Program-made: the position numbers and the translations under genes
The notes under the pieces: model-generated
Told to the model about the DNA's origin: nothing
Databases searched by the model: none
What the model saw: the letters and a program-made list of their open reading frames with translations, nothing else
Origin: Methanococcus voltae
Lineage (GTDB): Archaea > AGJL01 > Methanococci > Methanococcales > Methanococcaceae
NCBI RefSeq assembly: GCF_017875395.1
Contig: NZ_JAGGMO010000002.1
Span: 248,001 to 312,000, forward strand
DNA: 64,000 nt
Reading direction: 5' to 3'
Part shown: positions 28,921 through 37,774 of the stretch, piece after piece
How positions within the stretch are numbered: the first letter of the stretch is position 1
Layout: the number at the start of each line of letters is the position of its first letter

Positions 28921-29097
28921 TAAAAAAGCGTTAGAGTTTACACTATTTGAAAATAAATTGGATACTGTTGATACAGTTGATAATATTGATAATTTCGATA
29001 CTTTTGATAAAGGCATTACTGACGTTTTCTTTGAAACTTCGGCCTTCAGCTTACTTTTTAACATTACTTTTATGTTCGATTCCATAGTTTCTACCAT
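28903..29097 (-). CDS. Possible leader peptide ending Trp-Trp-His, upstream of trpB
   Basis: A 64-codon frame from the ATG at 29095-29097, or 60 residues from the ATG at 29083-29085, which has a weak GATGGTAG signal. It ends ...FLFQWWH, then TAA at 28903-28905. Trp is rare in this proteome, so a terminal Trp pair on the trpB strand is striking. A TATA-like AAAATATATATATT near 29150 could drive it. The middle is Ser/Val-rich and repeats STVSTVS. The opposite strand is also open over this stretch (from a TTG at 28958), so coding is not certain. Confidence 0.4.
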   Translation of the reverse strand: MVETMESNIKVMLKSKLKAEVSKKTSVMPLSKVSKLSILSTVSTVSNLFSNSVNSNAFLFQWWH

Positions 29098-29885
29098 CAA
29101 TATGTTATATTCGTTTTTTAGATTTATTTTCACTATAGATATTTTAATATATATATTTTATTATGATTTATAATTTTACTATAATTTTATTATAATTTAT
29201 TATAGTGTATTATAATTTATTATAACGTATTATGGCGTGTAATACATTATTATTGTTAAACCTAAATTGTATATTAATATACATAAATTGTATATAAGTT
29301 ATCGAACTATTTTATTTAATCGTAATATTATTTTAAAATTATTATGAATAGGTAATACAAAAAAGAAAATTATATATACTAAAATATGCTAACATATTAT
29401 ACGTAATATTTTTTTAAAATAAGTATTACTGTAACATACCAATTAAGTATGACAACTAAATAATGAAATACGACTTCATAGTAAAATTAGGATACAAAAA
29501 ATACTTAAATATTAAAATATATCAACATATAAAAATAAATATTAAAAATAAACGATAAACATTGTTGTAGTATCAAAATACTACCTCCAAACTAATATAA
29601 TATACAATAAAACAATAAAACTCTCTAATATTTAATATACAATATAATTAACATGCAAATATAGACGTACAACAGATAATATATACTAAATTAAAAAATA
29701 ATAGCATAAATTACCAAAATGATATTTTATCGAAAGATATTTTATCATAATAATATTTTAATTAATATTTTATGATGTCGATAAATAAATAACTAAAATA
29801 AAAACAATATTATCTAATATTCAATTAAAAATATTGTAGAGTATTAGCTAATTTATCATTTTGGCATATCTTTGAGGTGTTAGAT
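29098..29885. other. Long intergenic region before cbiM
   Basis: About 790 bases, A+T-rich. A 17-base direct repeat TATTATAATTTATTATA lies at 29188-29204 and 29208-29224, upstream of the trp leader on the minus strand. The rest is TATA-like sequence without a convincing gene. The GAGGTG ribosome-binding site of cbiM is at the right end. Confidence 0.45.
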
Positions 29886-30518
29886 ATGCACATACCAGAC
29901 GGATTTATTCCAACATGGGAAAGTGCAATATTTTGGATAATATCCATTATATTTGTTGCATTAGCCATCAAGTGGGCAAAAAACAATATGGATGAAAAAT
30001 CCGTACCGTTATTTGCAGTTCTTGGTGCAGGAATCTTCGCGATTCAAGCCATAAATGTTCCTATTGGAATGGGAACGAGTGGTCACATGGTGGGTGCCGC
30101 TATGGCATCTATGATATTCGACAGTCCATACGCAGGTATTTTATTGTTAGCTCTTGTATTGCTTATACAAGGTTTATTCTTTGCAGATGGAGGAATATTG
30201 GTAATGGGTGCAAACATATTTAACATGGGCGTAATATGTGCCTTTGTTGGATATTATGCGTTCAAAAGCTTAAGAAGCAGGGGAATATCAATCGCTGCTT
30301 TCGTAGGTGGTTGGTTAGCCTTATTCACAAGTGCAATAGTATGTTCATTAGAATTAACTATTGCAGGAACATTCCCATTAGTTGCGGGATTAAGTGCTAT
30401 GGGTTTGTATCACGCCATTATTGGATTAATTGAGGGCGTAATTACTGCAGTTGTATTGGGTTACATTGCATCTGCAAGACCTGACATGTTGAAGTGGACA
30501 GGTGGTAAAAATGAGTAA
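29886..30518 (+). CDS. cbiM: Cobalt transport substrate-binding membrane protein CbiM
   Basis: 210 residues from the ATG at 29886, so that the protein begins MHIPDGF; the family's N-terminal Met, His2 and the next residues form the metal site. GAGGTG lies upstream, and the in-frame GTG at 29877 is within it. Six or seven hydrophobic helices follow, with GTSGHMVGAAMA as the second metal-site His. CbiM is the S component of an energy-coupling factor transporter taking up Co2+ for cobamides (or Ni2+ if NikM-like). The next gene overlaps by eight bases. cbiQ and cbiO are absent here. Confidence 0.93.
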   Translation: MHIPDGFIPTWESAIFWIISIIFVALAIKWAKNNMDEKSVPLFAVLGAGIFAIQAINVPIGMGTSGHMVGAAMASMIFDSPYAGILLLALVLLIQGLFFADGGILVMGANIFNMGVICAFVGYYAFKSLRSRGISIAAFVGGWLALFTSAIVCSLELTIAGTFPLVAGLSAMGLYHAIIGLIEGVITAVVLGYIASARPDMLKWTGGKNE

Positions 30519-30867
30519 TGGGAACTCAGCAGGTACAAACTCAAAAAATAGCAAATTTATAATGGGTGGTTTAATTATCGCCCTTATTATTGGAATATTA
30601 GCACCTTTCATCGCTTCAGGTGACCCTGATGGTTTAGAAAGTGCTGCGGGAAAAATAATCAATGGTAACGCACTCGAAAGTAACTTACAGGAAATTGGTT
30701 TGGAAGAAGAAGGTACAGTAGCTCCTTCACCTTTCGCAGATTATGCAATTCCTGGAATGGATAAAATCGGTGAAATAGCTGCCATGTTGATTGGTATTCT
30801 TCTAATGATGGTATTGGGTTACGGAGTAGCTGCAATATTAAAGAAAAAAGAACAAATTGCCAATTAA
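30511..30867 (+). CDS. PDGLE-domain / CbiN-like membrane protein
   Basis: 118 residues from the ATG at 30511, after GGTGG; it overlaps the end of cbiM by eight bases. It has one hydrophobic helix near residue 20 (GGLIIALIIGILAPF), the diagnostic DPDGLESAAG, and a second helix near residue 90 (AAMLIGILLMMVLGYGV). This two-helix PDGLE layout is that of CbiN/NikN-type accessory subunits, which work with CbiM. Tight coupling to cbiM supports that role. Confidence 0.85.
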   Translation: MSNGNSAGTNSKNSKFIMGGLIIALIIGILAPFIASGDPDGLESAAGKIINGNALESNLQEIGLEEEGTVAPSPFADYAIPGMDKIGEIAAMLIGILLMMVLGYGVAAILKKKEQIAN

Positions 30868-30921
30868 TTTAATAATTCAATTCAAAACCTAAATAGCTAC
30901 CATAGTTTGTAATATGATAAC

Positions 30922-30959
30922 TTATGCTCTATACTAGTGGGTGTTAGTATGGGGCATAG
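30922..30959 (+). promoter_or_regulatory. Strong hairpin with ribosome-binding sequence in its loop
   Basis: ATGCTCTATACTA pairs with TAGTATGGGGCAT (G-U pairs fit only the plus-strand RNA), 8-base loop GTGGGTGT. It lies 55 bases after the PDGLE gene. No U-tract follows, so it is not a typical terminator. The loop holds GGGTG and the ATG of a 17-codon frame (30949-31002) lies in the right arm. Confidence 0.5.
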
Positions 30960-31002
30960 TAACATATTGCTCAATAAAATAATAAAAATAAGAATATACT
31001 AA

Positions 31003-31669
31003 AATATAGTAAGAAATAAGAATAAAAATTAAATCAACATCTCATCACTCCTATAGTATTTAAGTTACATGAAAAATATACCACATAAATATACTACATT
31101 TAACAATTAAACGTAACCTAACATAACTACAACTAAACATAAACACCATAAAATGATACTTAAATAAGTAGTCATATTAGTCAATAGTCACATAGTCAAT
31201 AAGTCAAAAAAAAGTCAAACACATAACTAGTCACAAAATCAAAATCGGTAATCACATAAAAAATACGCATGATTAGTCAATAAAACACGAACACATATAA
31301 CACACATATAACACATAACACTAAACATTACATTAAATATTATATCAAACACACAACTACGACATACCACAAATTAAAAATGTATGTGCAATTCAATTTT
31401 AAATATATCTTATCTTCAAAATAATTTTTAATAAATACCTAGTAATACTTTTTTTTAATTTTTATTATTCGTATGTTAAAAATATTAATAATTTATTATC
31501 CCTTTTAGAATATTATTTTAAAATTATATTTTCCATAATCCTATATAATAACATAAATAAGTTCAAAAATATATAGTATATTAAAATGTTTATATATTAA
31601 AATGTTTGATTAAATGAATGAATTATTTAATAATTTTTAAAAAATAATACGATATTTTTGGGGGAAATT
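31003..31669. other. Long intergenic region with A/C-rich repeat cluster
   Basis: About 670 bases with no convincing gene. From about 31080 to 31380 the plus strand has very few G residues but many C (strong skew). It contains AGTCA motifs at 31170, 31179, 31186, 31194, 31202, 31213, 31229 and 31275, and repeats of ACACATATAAC near 31290-31315. The TATA boxes and GGGGG signal of the next gene are at the right end. Confidence 0.55.
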
Positions 31670-32971
31670 ATGTATTATAGGACTGTACCAAAAAATGGGG
31701 AAAAAATATCTATTTTGGGCTTTGGTGCGATGAGGCTACCTGAATATTATGGAAAAATAGATGAGGAAAAAGCCGAAGAATTATTTGTTTATGCAATAAA
31801 AAATGGTGTAAATTTTATAGACACTGCAGTACCGTACCATAATGGTAATAGCGAATCCTTCGTAGGAGAAATTCTTGAAAAACATAACCTAAGGGATAAA
31901 GTAAAGATTTCTACAAAATTATCCCTTGGTTCCCCAATTGAAGGTGGGAATGAACTAAAAACTATTGAAGATTTGGAAAATTACTTAGATAAACAGCTTA
32001 AAAAGTTGAAAACGGATTATATTGACTACTATTTGATTCACGCAATTACAAAACAAAGTTGGGAAAAATTAAAATCGTTAGACGTATTTGAATTTTTAGA
32101 AAAAGCAAAAAAAGAAGGAAAAATTAAAAATACAGGATTTTCAACCCATGAAGACTATGAAACCTTTAAAAAAATTGTAGACGCTTATGATTGGGATGTC
32201 TGCCTTATCCAATATAATTATATCGACCAAAATACACAGATTACAAAAAAAGGTCTTGAATATGCAAAATCCAAAAATATGGGTATTTTTATTATGGAAC
32301 CGCTTAGAGGTGGGAAATTAGTATATAAAGTACCTAAAGAGGTTAAAAAAATAATGGACGAGTACCAAAATAATTATGATAGTTATAATAATCCTATTAA
32401 CTCATCAAATCCTGTTGATTGGTCTTTTAATTGGCTTTGGGGGCATCCTGAAATTACCTGCGTTCTTTCGGGTATGAATTACATGCCTCATTTAGTTGAA
32501 AACGTTGAATTGGCCAACAATTTTGATTTGGAAAATTATAATATATATGGAGATTCTGAATCAATTTTAAAATATAATTCGGTTATTTCCAAAATAGCTA
32601 GAATTTACGATGATAAAACAAAAATAAATTGTACTGATTGTAATTATTGTATGCCATGTACTGGAGACGTCGCTATTTCTAGAATATTTGAACTATATAA
32701 TGATAAACATATTTTTGAAGATGAAAAAGATAATATAAGAGCTTATTACGCTAAATTGGACTATATGAAAGATATAGGGGGCGTGAATGGTGTTTGGAAA
32801 AATGCTTCAAGATGTATTGAATGTAATGAATGTATTGAGAAATGCCCTCAACATTTGGATATTCCAAATTTATTAAAAAATGTAGCTTTAGAATTTGAGG
32901 GAAATGAAGAATATTACGAATACAAGGTTGAATTAATAAAATACCTGTTAAATAATGATATGATTAGATGA
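31670..32971 (+). CDS. Aldo/keto reductase with C-terminal ferredoxin-like domain
   Basis: 433 residues from the ATG at 31670, after GGGGG; the TTG at 31658 overlaps that signal. Residues 1-290 are the aldo/keto reductase barrel: LGFGAMRLPE, FIDTAVPYHNGNSE, ISTKLSLGSP, YYLIHAI and GFSTHED. The C-terminus has CTDCNYCMPC and CIECNECIEKCPQ, ligands for iron-sulfur clusters. This is the COG1453 type, common in anaerobes, whose substrates are unknown; ferredoxin may supply electrons instead of NADPH. Monocistronic as seen. Confidence 0.9.
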   Translation: MYYRTVPKNGEKISILGFGAMRLPEYYGKIDEEKAEELFVYAIKNGVNFIDTAVPYHNGNSESFVGEILEKHNLRDKVKISTKLSLGSPIEGGNELKTIEDLENYLDKQLKKLKTDYIDYYLIHAITKQSWEKLKSLDVFEFLEKAKKEGKIKNTGFSTHEDYETFKKIVDAYDWDVCLIQYNYIDQNTQITKKGLEYAKSKNMGIFIMEPLRGGKLVYKVPKEVKKIMDEYQNNYDSYNNPINSSNPVDWSFNWLWGHPEITCVLSGMNYMPHLVENVELANNFDLENYNIYGDSESILKYNSVISKIARIYDDKTKINCTDCNYCMPCTGDVAISRIFELYNDKHIFEDEKDNIRAYYAKLDYMKDIGGVNGVWKNASRCIECNECIEKCPQHLDIPNLLKNVALEFEGNEEYYEYKVELIKYLLNNDMIR

Positions 32972-33061
32972 TTAAAAAAATAATATCAAAAATTTAATAT
33001 AATCTCGAATATCAATTATATTATATAAATTATGTAATTATCAATTAAAAGAAGTGATTTT

Positions 33062-34306
33062 ATGGTGGACAAATCCCAAGCATACGAAGATAAATTTAAA
33101 GGCTGTATCATTGGATTATCGATAGGTGATGCTTTAGGTATGCCTGTAGAATGGTTTACAAGGTCACAGATTGAAGAAATGGGGGGAATAAGCGGATATA
33201 TCGACCCCATAAATAAATTTAAAGGTGTATTAAAAGCAGGCGACTATACTGACGATACCGAGCAGACTTTAGCACTTGCGAATGCTTTTGATAAGAATGG
33301 ATATAATGAAGATAAATTTATTGAAAATTTGCTCTATTGGTACAACCACAATCCCATAGGTATTGGACCTACGAGTAGCAAAGCACTTGAAAATTTGTCA
33401 AAAGGGATTAAAAATGGAATGCCCTCTGAAACTTGTGGTTCTGCCATGCGAACAGCTCCATTGGGTTTATTTTATTTTGATAATTTAAGTAAATTAGTTG
33501 AAAAAAGTATTTCAGTCACGAAACTAACTCATAATAATCCTAATGCAATAGCAGGAGCTCTTTCCATTTCGTTCGTGGTTTCAAAGTGCTTAGTGCATGG
33601 TATTGCACACAATACCTATGATAAATATAGATTTGAGAAGGGCGGGTCTGATGATGGTTTAGTTGCTATTGATAAATTGCGGGACGTCTACGAAAAAGAC
33701 GTGGGAGCCTTTTTAAATAAGGATTTAGAAGAAAATGACATCTCACAATATGAACATCCTGAGGCTAGTCATTCCACATATTCTAAAATTATAGAATATA
33801 ATAAAAATATAATTAATAAAAAACGTATGGAAAAAGGGTATGACCCAATATTATTTATCGGAGAAAGGGACATTAAAAGACCGTTTGAATACCCCGAATT
33901 TAAGCAAACAATTGAAGATTGTAGTCATTTATTAATCGATACCTCGATTGAATTTTCTGAAAAAATCATTGATATCTTAGAAATTTGTGAAAATGCTCAC
34001 AATAACAATTATGATAAAAAAGTTATAGTGGAAGGTTATGATAAATTAGGTACTGGAATTAACGCTATTGAAGCAGTACCTTCTGCAATATTCTCCTTTA
34101 TGATAAGCAATAGTTTTGAATCATCTTTATTAAATTCAATAAATGCAGGCGGAGATACTGATAGTATAGGCAGTATGTGTGGAGCACTTGCAGGTACCTA
34201 TTACGGATTTAATGCAATTCCTAAAAAATGGATAGATGAACTATCAAATCACGAACATATAATAAATACATCGATTAATTTGTATAACTTAAAAGTTATG
34301 GATTAA
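33062..34306 (+). CDS. ADP-ribosylglycohydrolase family protein
   Basis: 414 residues with AAGTGATTTT before the ATG. The DraG-type signature pieces are IGDALGMPVEWF, AGDYTDDTEQTLALA (metal-binding TDDT) and NAGGDTDSIGSMCGALAG (second metal motif). Family members remove ADP-ribose from proteins such as nitrogenase reductase, or from other ADP-ribosylated substrates. No DraT or nitrogen fixation gene is nearby. Residues about 185-300 are an insertion longer than in DraG (about 290 residues), so the substrate may differ. Confidence 0.88.
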   Translation: MVDKSQAYEDKFKGCIIGLSIGDALGMPVEWFTRSQIEEMGGISGYIDPINKFKGVLKAGDYTDDTEQTLALANAFDKNGYNEDKFIENLLYWYNHNPIGIGPTSSKALENLSKGIKNGMPSETCGSAMRTAPLGLFYFDNLSKLVEKSISVTKLTHNNPNAIAGALSISFVVSKCLVHGIAHNTYDKYRFEKGGSDDGLVAIDKLRDVYEKDVGAFLNKDLEENDISQYEHPEASHSTYSKIIEYNKNIINKKRMEKGYDPILFIGERDIKRPFEYPEFKQTIEDCSHLLIDTSIEFSEKIIDILEICENAHNNNYDKKVIVEGYDKLGTGINAIEAVPSAIFSFMISNSFESSLLNSINAGGDTDSIGSMCGALAGTYYGFNAIPKKWIDELSNHEHIINTSINLYNLKVMD

Positions 34307-34504
34307 TCAACTATTTAATAGTTTAAATTTTAAATTTTAAATTTTGAAAAAAGATAATTTAATTCAGGATAATAAAAATAAATATCTGGAATATTTATTA
34401 ATTTATCTAGTTATCCATTATTATTCTTATTTTATATTTTTATTAAGTTTATTAAGTTTATTAATTTTATGTTATATTCTTATTTTTATTAGATTATTAT
34501 TGGA

Positions 34505-36778
34505 TTATTTCATTGATTCTACAATTTCAAAGAATCTATCCAATACCTTGCTTCTAAGTCCTTCAACGAATTTAAGACTTCCTGCACATTCGTGTCCTCC
34601 ACCATCAAGTGAAGATTCAGGTATTTCTTCCATTAACTGTGTTACAATCAAATTCAAGTTGAAGCTAAATGTTTCACTTACTGCGTCTGTTGCTCTTACT
34701 ACACCGAAATCTGGACCGTATGCGAGAGTAACGATTGGTTTTTCTTCGCCGTGTTCTTGTACGATACTATCGTGTGCAAAACCACATGTTTTACCAGGTG
34801 CTGGGAATGTAAACTTGTGTGCGTATTTTTCTACGTCAATAACGTTTAATAAAATACCGTTTGAAAGTTCCCTTGTTTTAATGGCTGGTATAACGCTTTT
34901 CATTTGTCTGTCAACCATTTTCATAGCCCTATGGTATAATATGTTGATTAATCGCTCATGTCTTGCAAATTCTTCCTTATTTATTGCGAGTATGTCATCC
35001 ACAATTCCAGTTCCAGACATGAATTTTAAGTAAAATGCTTCGAAGTCCATACAAAGTGCTATTTTTTGTAAATCTTCGAGTGTGAATTCTTTAGCTGAAG
35101 CGATCTTACTGTTTTCAGTTAAGGTTTCTAAAGCTAGTTTTATGTATTGTTTTACTTCTTCACCACTTGCGTGGTCACCAACCATTGCTACACCAGGTAA
35201 GTGTTTAATTATATCGGTTACATCGTCATTTATCATTCTTGCCACTTCTGTCGCAAGTGCACCGGCTGTTAAATTGCTGTCTCCACCAACTAAGTAAGGG
35301 TTTACGTGTGCATCGATGTAATCATCAATTTCTGCTCTTCCGTCAACTACTTCGCCAGGGTAGTGGTGGTCTACAACTACAACCTCAACGTCGTAAGCTT
35401 TAATTTCTGAAATAGCAGGTATATCTTCGTTTGTACTTCCATTATCTACGAGTATTACTAAAGGCATCTTTTGACCAAATCTTATGTAATCCTCTAATGA
35501 AAATATAATATCCTTTGTTACATCTTCTAATTCGTAGAAAGGTGCTTTTGAAGGACTTCTTCTATAGTAGTGCCATTGTGCTCCAGAATCTAATGAGAAT
35601 TCATTCAATACTGGTAAAATTGCTTTTTCTAAGGCAATACCTCCTGAATAACCATCTGTATCAGCGTGATGTCTTAATATGATAGGTCTGCCATCCAACA
35701 TTGCACGCCTAATTCTTTTGGCAACATCTGCCATTTTAGGTCTTAATTTTTCAAGGATTGGGCTTTCCACTAAAAATTTGATGTCACTTTTAGCTTCTGA
35801 CTTCCTATCTAACTGTTGTTCGATAGACTCTTTTACAGCGGTTTCTTCGTCTCCTTCGAGTAAAGATAACATCATTCTTTCGATTTGGAGTTTTCCATCT
35901 CTCACGCCAACTGAACCAACCACTTCGATGATTGAACCGAGTTCAACTTCAGGATTAGCTCTTACACCTGCGCTTTCGAAAGCTGCAACCCATCCTACTT
36001 CAGTACCATCTGTAACAGTGAATACGGTAGGTCCTGGAGTTTGTACTGCCTGGATAACTTCCCCTCTGATTTTAATTACTTTATCTTTCATATTTTCGAG
36101 ACCATTCTCGAATATTTGAGCGATAGGTATTAAATCATAGTGCTTTTCGAATTTCTTGAGTTCATAACCTGCTGTTGGAATGTACCTAAAGTCTACTTCT
36201 CTTTTACTAAGTTTCAATTCTGAAAGCTGTACAACTACTTCATCACCGATTTTAAAGTCGCTGTTTTTCCTACCTACAACTTCTCTAAATCTCAATAATC
36301 CCCTAACTTTTTCATTTAATTGAATAAAAACCCCGTATTTTTCAGCTCTTGAAACTTTACCCTTGTAAAACTTACCTTCTTCAAGGTCTTCCATAGTTAT
36401 AAAATCATCTAAAACATAAACTACCTTTTTATTTTCTTGGTCATCCTTTTGAGATTTCTGGCAGTTTTTGCATAATTTTTTATTTGAATCGTCAGGATAT
36501 TTTCCTATTTCAACCCCGCATTCATCACATGCTACAATTTTGCCAGTTCCTTCACAAAATTCACATAATCCATAAACTGGCACTTTTCCGGTCCCTTCAC
36601 ACTTTGAACAAGGTATTTCTGCATCATCAAAATCATATTTTGAATTTTTTGATACGCCTTTAAAGTGTTTTTTGGTCTCAAATTCTTCCTGGTAACCGGT
36701 CCCGTCACAATCGGGGCATATGTCGTATTTTATAACCTTTTTACCGGTACCGCCACATATTTTGCAATCTTTTATCAT
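34505..36778 (-). CDS. Archaea-specific RecJ-like DHH protein with DnaJ-type zinc fingers (COG1107)
   Basis: 757 residues from the ATG at 36776-36778, which follows AGGTGTAAT; the frame to 36868 is not used. The order is: four CxxCxGxG-type zinc motifs in residues 1-95 (CKICGGTGKK, CPDCDGTGY, CSKCEGTGKV, CEFCEGTGKI); an S1 domain (FYKGKVSRAEKYGVFIQL); an OB fold (KIRGEVIQAVQTPGPTVFTV); then the DHH phosphoesterase with RHHADTDGYSGG and VVDHHYPGE, and the DHHA1 GGGHECAGSLKF. It is probably a single-strand nuclease or RNA/DNA processing factor; the zinc and S1 parts bind nucleic acid. Confidence 0.92.
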   Translation of the reverse strand: MIKDCKICGGTGKKVIKYDICPDCDGTGYQEEFETKKHFKGVSKNSKYDFDDAEIPCSKCEGTGKVPVYGLCEFCEGTGKIVACDECGVEIGKYPDDSNKKLCKNCQKSQKDDQENKKVVYVLDDFITMEDLEEGKFYKGKVSRAEKYGVFIQLNEKVRGLLRFREVVGRKNSDFKIGDEVVVQLSELKLSKREVDFRYIPTAGYELKKFEKHYDLIPIAQIFENGLENMKDKVIKIRGEVIQAVQTPGPTVFTVTDGTEVGWVAAFESAGVRANPEVELGSIIEVVGSVGVRDGKLQIERMMLSLLEGDEETAVKESIEQQLDRKSEAKSDIKFLVESPILEKLRPKMADVAKRIRRAMLDGRPIILRHHADTDGYSGGIALEKAILPVLNEFSLDSGAQWHYYRRSPSKAPFYELEDVTKDIIFSLEDYIRFGQKMPLVILVDNGSTNEDIPAISEIKAYDVEVVVVDHHYPGEVVDGRAEIDDYIDAHVNPYLVGGDSNLTAGALATEVARMINDDVTDIIKHLPGVAMVGDHASGEEVKQYIKLALETLTENSKIASAKEFTLEDLQKIALCMDFEAFYLKFMSGTGIVDDILAINKEEFARHERLINILYHRAMKMVDRQMKSVIPAIKTRELSNGILLNVIDVEKYAHKFTFPAPGKTCGFAHDSIVQEHGEEKPIVTLAYGPDFGVVRATDAVSETFSFNLNLIVTQLMEEIPESSLDGGGHECAGSLKFVEGLRSKVLDRFFEIVESMK

Positions 36779-37128
36779 ATTACACCTGAAATTATTTAAT
36801 ACACGCGTGTGATGCTCTCGCTGTACGTCATATATAATATATAATTTTACATATATTTTAACATACACTTGTATTTTTATATTTTTTATATTATACCTTA
36901 TAGTTAAAATAGTTATTTCGAATATATAGGTATTTTTATAAATTTATTAATTTTGCCATAATAAAAAAAGCATTTAAATTATATAAAATTACTTAAAAAC
37001 ATTTTCAAATATTTCCAAAGATTAAAAAATAATGTAAAATAACTTAAAATAACTTAAAATAAAGTAAAATAAATAATAGTATTTTTGATTATTTTTCAAT
37101 TAAAGTTTATTTTATACGATAGACACAA
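36779..37128. other. Intergenic region with a 10-bp palindrome
   Basis: A spacer between two minus-strand genes. ACACGCGTGT at 36801-36810 is a perfect palindrome in the 5' leader of the RecJ-like gene. TTATATATTATATATG on the minus strand near 36830-36845 is its likely TATA region. Nothing else seen. Confidence 0.45.
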
Positions 37129-37359
37129 TTATTTAAACTTTGTATCCTCATCCTCACCCAAAGACTCCAAATAAGCTAATGAAGCCCAGCCATCTAATTC
37201 TTTAGTTATTTTTCTTTTTCCAGACTTTAACATTGCCATGTATTTTAATTGTTCCAGCGTTTCTTCCATTTCCTTCCCATCCATTAATGGGGCGGATACT
37301 AACATATCAATTGCAAGTCTATCTAGCTTAGAACGTTCTAAACTCGAAATTTTTGCCAT
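37129..37359 (-). CDS. Small hypothetical protein
   Basis: 76 residues from the ATG at 37357-37359, which follows TTGGGGGATT; the frame to 37401 starts upstream without a signal. It is mostly helical and charged (SLERSKLDRLAIDMLV, MEETLEQLKYMAML) with no membrane segment. I do not recognise the family. The strong ribosome-binding site and normal codon choice support it as real. Divergent from the HerA gene. Confidence 0.65.
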   Translation of the reverse strand: MAKISSLERSKLDRLAIDMLVSAPLMDGKEMEETLEQLKYMAMLKSGKRKITKELDGWASLAYLESLGEDEDTKFK

Positions 37360-37774
37360 AATGAATCCCCCAATAAGCTTATGGGCATATACCATTTTCA
37401 AATAACTTTATACGTTATTTATAATTAATACGATAATTACTAAATTTTCAATAAAGTATTACTCCAATCTTTTTAATTCAAAACCTTTTTATAATTTAGA
37501 TATCGCGCATATATTAGATTTTCCAAACTAAAAACGGTTTTATTCAATTATTTAGTCAATATTTTATAAACTGTTTCTAAAACATATATAGTTTTTGATA
37601 TGTAATTACATTCGGTATCTGATTTACATTTGATTACTTTTTAAGGGCAGATTTTTAGAATCAGAAATATTTTATTTAGAAATTTAAATAAATAGATTAT
37701 TTATAAGTAGATAAATTATAATTAAGTAAGATATTATAATTATAGACGATATATGATGTAATAAGAGGGTAATT
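37360..37774. other. Divergent intergenic region
   Basis: A 415-base A+T-rich spacer between the small gene (minus) and the HerA-like gene (plus). TATA-like sequence only; no repeat or frame stands out. Confidence 0.35.

Noticed and set aside
28958-29173. A plus-strand frame of 71 codons opposite the trp leader frame
   Set aside because: Its Phe-rich composition is what the reverse of a Lys/Ser-rich frame gives, it lacks a ribosome-binding site and begins with a repetitive Asp stretch from GATA-like DNA.
31274-31320. ACACATATAAC repeats considered as a CRISPR remnant
   Set aside because: The units are too short and directly adjacent, with no spacers or cas genes in the window.
34344-35033. 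A 229-codon plus-strand frame over the end of the RecJ-like gene
   Set aside because: Antisense to a strongly supported gene, with Ser/Leu-rich antisense composition and no ribosome-binding site.
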